Below, piece by piece: positions 8,867 to 15,027 of a stretch of DNA of 64,000 nucleotides (positions within the stretch are counted from its first letter, which is position 1; every line of letters begins with the position of its first letter). Position numbers and translations under genes: made by a program. The stretch comes from Streptomyces alboniger (GTDB lineage: Bacteria; Actinomycetota; Actinomycetes; Streptomycetales; Streptomycetaceae). The stretch spans positions 2,790,001 through 2,854,000 of the forward strand of contig NZ_CP023695.1 in NCBI RefSeq assembly GCF_008704395.1, given 5' to 3'. Under the pieces are notes generated by a model. It saw only the letters and a list, made by a program, of their open reading frames with translations, had not been told where the DNA came from and searched no databases.

Positions 8867-8870
8867 CTCC

Positions 8871-8898
8871 TTGACACCGTTCCGAGGCGGCCTGGAGT
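8871..8898 (+). promoter_or_regulatory. iolE-like gene promoter
   Basis: TTGACA (8871-8876) and a TGGAGT hexamer (8893-8898) are separated by 16 bases. The start codon is only nine bases past the -10 box, so the mRNA would have almost no leader. Alternatively the GGAG in the -10 box serves as the ribosome site of a longer transcript. Confidence 0.5.
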
Positions 8899-8907
8899 CT
8901 TGCCGGC

Positions 8908-9807
8908 ATGACGACGCTGTCTCGCATCCGGATCGGTTCGGCGCCCGACTCATGGGGCGTGTGGTTTCCCGAGGACCCCCAGCAGGTCCCCTGGTGCCGC
9001 TTCCTCGACGAGGTCGCCGAGTGCGGATACGAATGGATCGAGCTGGGCCCCTACGGCTATCTGCCCACCGACCCCGTCGAACTGGCGGCCGAGACGGCCC
9101 GGCGCGGCCTCAAGGTCTCCGCGGGCACGGTCTTCACGGGGCTGCACCACGGACCCGCGGTCTGGGAGAAGACCTGGGCGCACGTCGCCGACAACGCCGC
9201 GCTGGCCCAGGCGATGGGCGCCGGGCACCTCGTCGTCATCCCCTCCTTCTGGCGCGACGACAAGACCGGCGAGGTCCTGGAGGACCGCGTCCTGACGCCC
9301 GCGCAATGGCGTGAACTGACCACCCAGACCGAGCGCCTGGCCCACGAGGTGCGCGAGCGCTACGGCCTTCAGGTCGTCGTCCACCCGCACGCGGACACGC
9401 ACATCGACACCGAGGAGAACGTCACCCGCTTCCTCGACGCCACCGACCCCGACCTCGTCTCGCTCTGCCTGGACACCGGCCACTACGCCTACTGCGGCGG
9501 GGACAGCGTCGAACTCATCGAGACGTACGGCGAACGCATCGGCTATCTGCACCTCAAGCAGGTCGACCCGGAGGTCCTCGCGGCGGTGCGCGCGGAGGAG
9601 GTGCCGTTCGGGCCCGCCGTGGCGCGCGGCGTGATGTGCGAGCCGCCCGCCGGGGTGCCGGCGCTGGAGCCCGTCCTCGCGGCGGCCCAGAAGCTGGGTG
9701 TCGATCTCTTCGCGATCGTCGAGCAGGACATGTACCCGTGCCCGCCGGACCAGCCCCTCCCGATCGCCCGCCGCACCCGCGCCTTCCTCCGCTCCTGCGG
9801 GGCCTAG
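8908..9807 (+). CDS. iolE: Inosose dehydratase-like sugar isomerase/epimerase
   Basis: This 299-residue xylose-isomerase-like TIM barrel probably dehydrates 2-keto-myo-inositol to the trihydroxycyclohexanedione used by IolD. Family marks are the opening RIGSAPDSWGVWFP, YEWIELGPYGYLP, the metal-ligand region LQVVVHPHADTHIDTEENV, the SLCLDTGHYAYCGGD strand, GYLHLKQVDPE and a final glutamate in FAIVEQDMYP. It is divergent from the iolC operon across 138 bases with paired promoters, which supports the inositol assignment; no other dehydratase is visible. No inositol 2-dehydrogenase (iolG) or transporter accompanies it here, so those must be encoded elsewhere. Confidence 0.85.
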   Translation: MTTLSRIRIGSAPDSWGVWFPEDPQQVPWCRFLDEVAECGYEWIELGPYGYLPTDPVELAAETARRGLKVSAGTVFTGLHHGPAVWEKTWAHVADNAALAQAMGAGHLVVIPSFWRDDKTGEVLEDRVLTPAQWRELTTQTERLAHEVRERYGLQVVVHPHADTHIDTEENVTRFLDATDPDLVSLCLDTGHYAYCGGDSVELIETYGERIGYLHLKQVDPEVLAAVRAEEVPFGPAVARGVMCEPPAGVPALEPVLAAAQKLGVDLFAIVEQDMYPCPPDQPLPIARRTRAFLRSCGA

Positions 9808-10059
9808 CCCCGGCAGCATTTCAGGGGGCGGGGAGCCCGTGGAAGCGCGCCGCGACATGTCGCTTTCGTCACAAACACTCTTTTCCTGTCACACATGTCT
9901 CACGTACGCGGCCCTTACGTCACAGGCGGTCCACAGCCAGGCCCCGGCGGTCACTCTGCGTCGTTCAACGGGCACAGGCTGAGTGATCGCCACGCGTCGC
10001 GCCCAGTTCCCCCGTCGGCCTCTCCGGCCGCCCTGGGCGCGTGCAGGGAGGTGCCACCG

Positions 10060-10257
10060 ATGACCGACCGCAGGCTCTGGTCGTACAAGGAGATCGCCGC
10101 GCACATCCGGGTGCAGCCCGACACCGTGCGCTCCTATCGCAAGCACGGGCTGCTGCCCGACCCCGACCACGTGGAGAGCGGCAAGCCCTTCTGGTACGCG
10201 GACACGATCCGCGCCTGGGTCGCGGCCCGCCCCGGCAACCGCGGACGCAGAGGCTGA
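10060..10257 (+). CDS. Small helix-turn-helix DNA-binding protein
   Basis: This 65-residue protein is almost entirely a winged-helix domain of MerR/excisionase type: WSYKEIAAHIRVQPDTVRSYRKHGLLPDPDHV, then a wing and WYADTIRAWVAARPG. The ATG at 10060 has GGGAGGTG eight bases upstream. It is monocistronic, between the inositol genes and copZ, and I see no integrase or phage gene beside it, so an excisionase role is unlikely. Similar stand-alone HTH proteins are common in Streptomyces, but I know no function. The 250 bases upstream are unusually AT-rich and contain GTCACA three times. Confidence 0.75.
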   Translation: MTDRRLWSYKEIAAHIRVQPDTVRSYRKHGLLPDPDHVESGKPFWYADTIRAWVAARPGNRGRRG

Positions 10258-10277
10258 CGCCGCGCGGACGCACCGCG

Positions 10278-10304
10278 TTGCGGGATACCCCCTAGGGGTA
10301 TAGT
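10278..10304 (+). promoter_or_regulatory. copZ promoter with embedded CsoR operator
   Basis: A perfect inverted repeat ATACCCC-CTA-GGGGTAT spans 10285-10301, the form expected for the copper-sensing repressor CsoR (GGGTA-type half sites). A TATAGT -10 box (10299-10304) overlaps its right arm, and TTGCGG (10278-10283) could be a -35 box at a short 15-base spacing. Bound apo-CsoR would hide the promoter, and Cu(I) would release it. csoR itself is not in the window. Confidence 0.85.
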
Positions 10305-10394
10305 GTTGTGAGTGTCAGGGGGTCCAGGGGACTCCGGGGCCCCCTCCCGCACATTACGTCGCATATGTACACACGCCTTCCCGAGGAGAACGAC

Positions 10395-10718
10395 ATGAGC
10401 GCCCAGACCGAGCTCCCGCAGGCCGCGTCCGAGACGACCGGCTCCTGCTGCTCCCCCAGCGGTTCCTGCCACTCCGGCGGCACCGCGGAGACCTCGCAGG
10501 GCGGCGTCACCACGGTGTACGAGGTGACGGGGATGACCTGCGGCCACTGCGAGGGCGCCGTCTCCGCCGAGATCTCGGAGATCGCGGGCGTCACCTCCGT
10601 CAAGGCCGTCGCCTCCACCGGCCAGGTGACCGTGGTCTCCGAGGCCCCGCTGGACGAGGCCGCGGTGCGCGCCGCGGTCGACGAGGCGGGCTACGAACTG
10701 GCCGGCGTCAAGGCCTGA
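10395..10718 (+). CDS. copZ: Copper chaperone, HMA domain
   Basis: This 107-residue cytosolic protein has a C-terminal heavy-metal-associated domain. The Cu(I) site is GMTCGHC and the domain ends YELAGVKA. It should carry copper to the CopA ATPase encoded just downstream. The N-terminal 35 residues are an extension with a separate cysteine/histidine cluster (SCCSPSGSCHSGG), which could give a second copper site. The ATG at 10395 is preceded by GAGGAGAA. Transcription is from the CsoR-controlled promoter about 90 bases upstream, and a strong hairpin separates it from copA. Confidence 0.92.
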   Translation: MSAQTELPQAASETTGSCCSPSGSCHSGGTAETSQGGVTTVYEVTGMTCGHCEGAVSAEISEIAGVTSVKAVASTGQVTVVSEAPLDEAAVRAAVDEAGYELAGVKA

Positions 10719-10740
10719 CCGGCGGCCCGCCGGGTACTCC

Positions 10741-10776
10741 GGGCCCTGTGGTGCCGACGTGGGCGCCACAGGGCCC
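10741..10776 (+). terminator. Stem-loop between copZ and copA
   Basis: A 15-base stem (one G-U pair) formed by GGGCCCTGTGGTGCC and GGCGCCACAGGGCCC closes a six-base loop. No T-run follows, so it is more likely a 3'-end stabiliser or partial terminator. It would set more CopZ than CopA from one transcript. Confidence 0.6.
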
Positions 10777-10815
10777 GCCGCCGTGTCACCGGCCCGGAAG
10801 TAGTACGAAGGAGTC

Positions 10816-13077
10816 ATGACCGAAGTCTCCGAAGTCGAACTCGCCGTCGGCGGAATGACCTGCGCCTCCTGCTCGTCCCGCATCGAGAAGAAGCTGAACC
10901 GCGTGGAAGGGGTGACCGCCGCGTCGGTCAACCTCGCCACGGAGAAGGCGAAGGTCACCTACGCCGACGGGGTCGAGGTCGCCCAGCTGATCGCCCTCGT
11001 CGAGAAGCTGGGCTACACGGCCAAGGAGATCGTCCCGCCGCCACCGGAGCCCGAGGCGGGCCACGCGTCCGCCCCGACCACCGCGGACATCACCGAGCCC
11101 GACACCCTGCGGCAGCGGTTGACCGTCTCCGCCCTCCTGTCCCTGCCCGTCGTGCTGCTCGCGATGGCCCCCGCCCTCCAGTTCGACAACTGGCAGTGGC
11201 TCTCGCTGACCCTCGCCGCACCCGTCGTGGTCTGGGGCGGCCTGCCCTTCCACCGTGCGGCGCTCACCAATGTGCGGCACGGCTCCGCGACCATGGACAC
11301 GCTGGTCTCGGTCGGCACGCTCGCCGCGTTCGGCTGGTCGCTCTGGGCGCTCTTCTTCGGGGACGCCGGAGCGCCCGGCATGCGGCACGGCTTCGACTTC
11401 ACCGCGTCCCCCGGCTCCGGCGCCTCGACGATCTATCTCGAGGTCGCCTCCGGTGTCATCACGTTCATCCTGCTCGGCCGCTGGCTGGAGGCCCGCTCCA
11501 AGCGGCGGGCGGGCTCGGCCCTGCGCGCCCTGCTCGAACTGGGCGCCAAGGACGTCACCGTCCTGCGCGCGGGCACGGAGGAGCGCGTCCCGGTCGGGCG
11601 GCTGGCCGTCGGCGACCGCTTCGTCGTACGCCCCGGCGAGACCGTCGCGACCGACGGCACCGTCGTGGAGGGCGCGTCCGCGGTCGACGCCTCGATGCTG
11701 ACCGGCGAGTCCGTGCCGGTCGACGTGGCCGTGGGCGACGCCGTCACCGGGGCCACCGTGAACACCTCGGGGCGGCTCGTCGTACGGGCGACCCGCGTCG
11801 GCTCCGACACCCAACTGGCGCGCATGGCACGGCTCGTCGAGGACGCCCAGACCGGCAAGGCCCAGGTGCAGCGCCTCGCCGACCGGATCGCCGCGGTGTT
11901 CGTGCCGGTGGTCCTGCTCATCGCGGCCGGCACGCTCGGCGGCTGGCTCGGCGCCACGGGCGATGTGACCGCCGCTTTCACCGCCGCCGTCGCCGTCCTG
12001 ATCATCGCCTGCCCGTGCGCGCTCGGCCTGGCCACTCCCACCGCCCTGATGGTCGGCACGGGACGCGGCGCCCAGCTCGGCATCCTCATCAAGGGGCCCG
12101 AGGTCCTGGAGTCCACGCGCCGCGTCGACACCGTCGTCCTGGACAAGACGGGGACGGTGACGACGGGCCGCATGGAGATGGCGGACGCGTACGCCGCCGG
12201 GGACACGGACGAGAAGCAGCTGCTGCGCCTCGCGGGCGCCCTGGAGCACGCCTCCGAGCACCCCGTCGGCCGCGCTCTCGCGGCGGGCGCGGCCGACCGT
12301 CTCGGCGTCTCCGTCGCGGAGTTGGCGGCCCCGGAGCGGTTCGAGAACATTGCCGGGTCCGGGGTGCGCGGCGCGGTGGAGGGGCACGAGGTGCTCGTGG
12401 GGAGCGAGCGGCTCCTCGCGGACGCGGGCGTCACGGGCCTGGAGGCGCTGGCCGGAGCGAAGGAAGAGGCGCAGGCGTCGGGGCGAACGGCCGTGCTGGT
12501 CGCCTGGGACGGTGCCGCGCGCGGCGTGCTCACGGTCGCCGACGCCGTCAAGGACTCCAGCCCGCAGGCGGTGCGCGAACTGCGCGCGCTCGGCCTGACG
12601 CCGATGCTGCTCACCGGCGACAACAAGGCCGTCGCCGATACGGTGGCGCGGGCGGTGGGGATCGCCCCGGACGACGTGTACGCGGAGGTCCTCCCGCAGG
12701 ACAAGGTCGACGTCGTACGGCGGCTGCGAGGCGAGGGCCGGGTCGTGGCGATGGTCGGGGACGGCGTGAACGACGCGGCGGCGCTGGCCACCGCCGATCT
12801 GGGTCTCGCGATGGGGACGGGCACGGACGCGGCGATCGAGGCGAGCGATCTGACGCTGGTGCGCGGGGACTTGCGGGTGGCGGCCGACGCCATCAGGCTC
12901 TCCCGGAAGACCCTCGCCACCATCAAGGGCAACCTCTGCTGGGCCTTCGGTTACAACGTCGCCGCACTGCCGCTCGCGGCGGCCGGCCTTCTGAACCCGA
13001 TGATCGCGGGGGCCGCCATGGCGTTCTCCTCGGTCTTCGTGGTCACGAACAGCCTGCGGCTGCGGACATTCACATAA
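10816..13077 (+). CDS. copA: Cu(I)-exporting P1B-type ATPase
   Basis: This 753-residue inner-membrane copper pump has one N-terminal HMA domain (GMTCASC, 13-19), membrane helices, an actuator domain with MLTGESVP (294-301), and the intramembrane ACPCALG motif (Cys399 and Cys401). The phosphorylated aspartate is in DKTGTVT (443-449), followed by the nucleotide-binding His-Pro in ASEHPVG and the [11 protein letters not shown] hinge. The CPC motif and single CXXC domain are typical of CopA. AAGGAG lies directly before the ATG at 10816. It follows copZ by about 100 bases and shares its CsoR promoter, although a hairpin in between may reduce read-through. Confidence 0.95.
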   Translation: MTEVSEVELAVGGMTCASCSSRIEKKLNRVEGVTAASVNLATEKAKVTYADGVEVAQLIALVEKLGYTAKEIVPPPPEPEAGHASAPTTADITEPDTLRQRLTVSALLSLPVVLLAMAPALQFDNWQWLSLTLAAPVVVWGGLPFHRAALTNVRHGSATMDTLVSVGTLAAFGWSLWALFFGDAGAPGMRHGFDFTASPGSGASTIYLEVASGVITFILLGRWLEARSKRRAGSALRALLELGAKDVTVLRAGTEERVPVGRLAVGDRFVVRPGETVATDGTVVEGASAVDASMLTGESVPVDVAVGDAVTGATVNTSGRLVVRATRVGSDTQLARMARLVEDAQTGKAQVQRLADRIAAVFVPVVLLIAAGTLGGWLGATGDVTAAFTAAVAVLIIACPCALGLATPTALMVGTGRGAQLGILIKGPEVLESTRRVDTVVLDKTGTVTTGRMEMADAYAAGDTDEKQLLRLAGALEHASEHPVGRALAAGAADRLGVSVAELAAPERFENIAGSGVRGAVEGHEVLVGSERLLADAGVTGLEALAGAKEEAQASGRTAVLVAWDGAARGVLTVADAVKDSSPQAVRELRALGLTPMLLTGDNKAVADTVARAVGIAPDDVYAEVLPQDKVDVVRRLRGEGRVVAMVGDGVNDAAALATADLGLAMGTGTDAAIEASDLTLVRGDLRVAADAIRLSRKTLATIKGNLCWAFGYNVAALPLAAAGLLNPMIAGAAMAFSSVFVVTNSLRLRTFT

Positions 13078-13138
13078 CCCCTTCACATGTCCGTTTCAGC
13101 ACCCTCACGCACCTCTCAGGATCCCCATATCGGGGCTC

Positions 13139-13186
13139 TTGCGCATGTACTGGACATATGCAAGAGACGCAGATCACAGTGATCTG
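13139..13186. promoter_or_regulatory. Two adjacent dyads, unknown operator
   Basis: The first is TTGCGCATGT, five bases, ACATATGCAA (13139-13163), matching at eight of ten pairs. The second is a perfect 17-base palindrome, CAGATCACAGTGATCTG (13170-13186). They lie 40-90 bases upstream of a promoter-like TCTAAT (13214-13219). No gene that they would control is recognisable. Confidence 0.5.
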
Positions 13187-13409
13187 AACGTAACCATCTA
13201 GGGGGGTCGCGAGTCTAATGGGACGATGCCGGTAGACGTCTTGGGGGACGTCGTCCGACATCAGGGGACATCTTGGGGGATGCTCCCTGGAATTGCGTTG
13301 CCGGGGCACGTACACCGGGGAGCTTTGAGCGGCCCTCCCGTACGCGTCCCGGCAGACCGCAGGGCAACCACAGACGCCCGGCCGGATCCCGTGGGGGGAA
13401 TCCGCACCG

Positions 13410-13467
13410 GGAAAAAGGGAAGCGCCCCGACCGTCGACCCGTGGGGGGATCGGCGGCGGGGCGCTTC
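13410..13467 (-). terminator. gltA terminator
   Basis: The arms GAAGCGCCCCG (13419-13429) and CGGGGCGCTTC (13457-13467) are exact complements around a 27-base loop that can pair further. Read on the minus strand the stem is followed by CCTTTTTC. It sits about 75 bases past the gltA stop. Confidence 0.75.
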
Positions 13468-13474
13468 TCGCTTT

Positions 13475-13532
13475 GGCCCCGTAAGGGGCGCGGGAAACCG
13501 CACGACCAGCCCTATGCGGCCCGCAGTTCCCG
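13475..13532 (+). repeat. Streptomyces dispersed intergenic repeat
   Basis: The stretch GGCCCCGTAAGGGGCGCGGG, then AACCGCACGACCAG..., ending GGCCCGCAGTTCCC, resembles a sequence I remember as recurring in Streptomyces intergenic regions (AAGGGGCGCGGGGAACTGCG type). It folds through GGGAA/TTCCC arms. It sits directly beyond the gltA stop codon. Genome-wide copy number could not be tested. Confidence 0.5.
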
Positions 13533-13540
13533 AAAAAAGA

Positions 13541-14830
13541 TCAGCGACCCTCAACCGGGACGAAGTCCCGAAGGACCTCACCGGTGTAGATCTGCCGAGG
13601 CCGACCGATACGCGAACCCGGCTCCTTGATCATCTCGTGCCACTGGGCGATCCACCCCGGAAGACGTCCCAGCGCGAAGAGCACGGTGAACATCTCGGTC
13701 GGGAAGCCCATGGCCCGGTAGATCAGACCGGTGTAGAAGTCCACGTTCGGGTAGAGCTTCCGCTCGACGAAGTAGTCGTCGGCCAGCGCGTGCTCTTCCA
13801 GCTTCAGCGCGATGTCGAGCAGCTCGTCGGACTTGCCGAGGGCCGAGAGGACGTCGTGCGCCGCCGCCTTGATGATCTTCGCCCGGGGGTCGAAGTTCTT
13901 GTAGACGCGGTGCCCGAAGCCCATGAGCTTCACGCCGTCTTCCTTGTTCTTCACCTTGCGGATGAAGGTGTCGACGTCGCCGCCGGAGGCCTGGATGCCT
14001 TCCAGCATCTCCAGGACCGACTGGTTGGCGCCGCCGTGCAGCGGGCCCCACAGGGCCGAGATGCCGGCCGAGATCGAGGCGAACATGTTCGCCTGCGAGG
14101 AGCCGACCAGACGCACGGTGGAGGTAGAGCAGTTCTGCTCGTGGTCCGCGTGCAGGATCAGGAGCTTGTCGAGCGCGGCGACGACGACCGGGTCCAGCTC
14201 GTACTCGGCGGCGGGCACCGAGAAGGTCATGCGCAGGAAGTTCTCGACGTAGCCGAGGTCGTTGCGCGGGTAGACGACCGGGTGGCCCTGCGACTTCTTG
14301 TACGCGTACGCCGCGATCGTCGGAAGCTTGGCGAGAAGGCGGATCGTCGAGAGGTGACGCTGCTTCTCGTCGAAGGGGTTGTGGCTGTCCTGGTAGAACG
14401 TCGACAGCGCGCTCACCACGGACGACAGCATGGCCATCGGGTGGGCGTCGCGCGGGAAGCCGTCGTAGAACCGCTTGACGTCCTCGTGCAGCAGGGTGTG
14501 CTGCGTGATCTCGTTCTTGAAGCTCGCCAGCTCGTCGACCTTCGGCAGCTCGCCGTTGATCAGCAGGTACGCCACCTCGGTGAAGGTGGAGCGCTCGGCC
14601 AGCTGCTCGATCGGGTAGCCGCGGTACCGGAGGATGCCCTGCTCGCCGTCGAGATAGGTGATGGCGGATTTATAGGCGGCGGTGTTGCCATAGCCGCTGT
14701 CCAGGGTCACCAGACCGGTCTGGGCGCGGAGCTTCCCGATGTCGAAGCCCTTGTCGCCGACGGTCGAATCGATCACCGGGTAGGTGTACTCGCCATCGCC
14801 GTACCGCAGTACTACAGAGTTGTCGCTCAC
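13541..14830 (-). CDS. gltA: Citrate synthase
   Basis: This 429-residue type II citrate synthase condenses acetyl-CoA and oxaloacetate at the entry to the TCA cycle. Visible marks are LDSGYGNTAAYKSAITYLDG, GILRYRGYPIEQLAE, the catalytic-histidine block HADHEQNCSTSTVRLVGSSQANMFASI, and GPLHGGANQSVLEML with the second active-site histidine. The late aspartate is near NFDPRAKI. I chose the GTG at 14830 (MSDNSVVLRYGDGEYTYP after GTGAGGGA), the start I recall for Streptomyces citrate synthase; an upstream ATG at 14887 would add 19 residues. It is monocistronic, with a 23-base palindrome about 105 bases upstream and its own terminator. Confidence 0.95.
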   Translation of the reverse strand: MSDNSVVLRYGDGEYTYPVIDSTVGDKGFDIGKLRAQTGLVTLDSGYGNTAAYKSAITYLDGEQGILRYRGYPIEQLAERSTFTEVAYLLINGELPKVDELASFKNEITQHTLLHEDVKRFYDGFPRDAHPMAMLSSVVSALSTFYQDSHNPFDEKQRHLSTIRLLAKLPTIAAYAYKKSQGHPVVYPRNDLGYVENFLRMTFSVPAAEYELDPVVVAALDKLLILHADHEQNCSTSTVRLVGSSQANMFASISAGISALWGPLHGGANQSVLEMLEGIQASGGDVDTFIRKVKNKEDGVKLMGFGHRVYKNFDPRAKIIKAAAHDVLSALGKSDELLDIALKLEEHALADDYFVERKLYPNVDFYTGLIYRAMGFPTEMFTVLFALGRLPGWIAQWHEMIKEPGSRIGRPRQIYTGEVLRDFVPVEGR

Positions 14831-14935
14831 GTCATCCCTCACCGACGTTGTGCCTCTTCTTCGAGGTGCCCTGACTGTCTCTACCATCCCCCATTTGGCC
14901 CTGGAGAGTGCACTCGGGGTCGACCATTGGGCCTA

Positions 14936-14958
14936 TTGGCGGCACTCAGTGCCGCCAA
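14936..14958. promoter_or_regulatory. Perfect 23-base palindrome upstream of gltA
   Basis: Arms TTGGCGGCACT and AGTGCCGCCAA meet at a single central base. The element lies between the recD-like stop and the gltA start. A second short palindrome, GAGTGCACTC, lies at 14906-14915. The symmetry suggests a dimeric regulator; a hairpin with a one-base loop would be poor. No regulator is identified. Confidence 0.5.
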
Positions 14959-15027
14959 CCTGCTCATCCTGCCCCCTTCGCCCCGGTTCCGGAAGTGCTG
15001 TGTGACGTTTCCGACTCGTTTGATCGA

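Larger units (their letters stand above)
13078..13540. other. Intergenic region between convergent copA and gltA
   Basis: These 463 bases hold two palindromes (13139-13186), a promoter-like TCTAAT six bases before an ATG at 13226, G-rich repeats, the gltA terminator and a dispersed repeat. The frame from 13226 (MPVDVLGDVVRHQGTSWGM) runs on antisense to gltA without a natural end. I do not call it a gene, but it may be the relic of one. Confidence 0.5.

Noticed and set aside
10060..10257. Phage excisionase marking an integrated element
   Set aside because: There is an HTH of similar type, but no integrase, att repeats, tRNA or compositional break nearby.
13170..13186. CRP/cAMP-receptor site
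   Set aside because: The palindrome CAGATCACAGTGATCTG has CAC and GTG in the reverse order and spacing from the GTG-N6-CAC form expected for Crp.
13226..13540. A gene starting at ATG 13226 behind TCTAAT
   Set aside because: The frame has no recognisable protein and no stop before running antisense into gltA. Kept only as a possible relic or RNA start.
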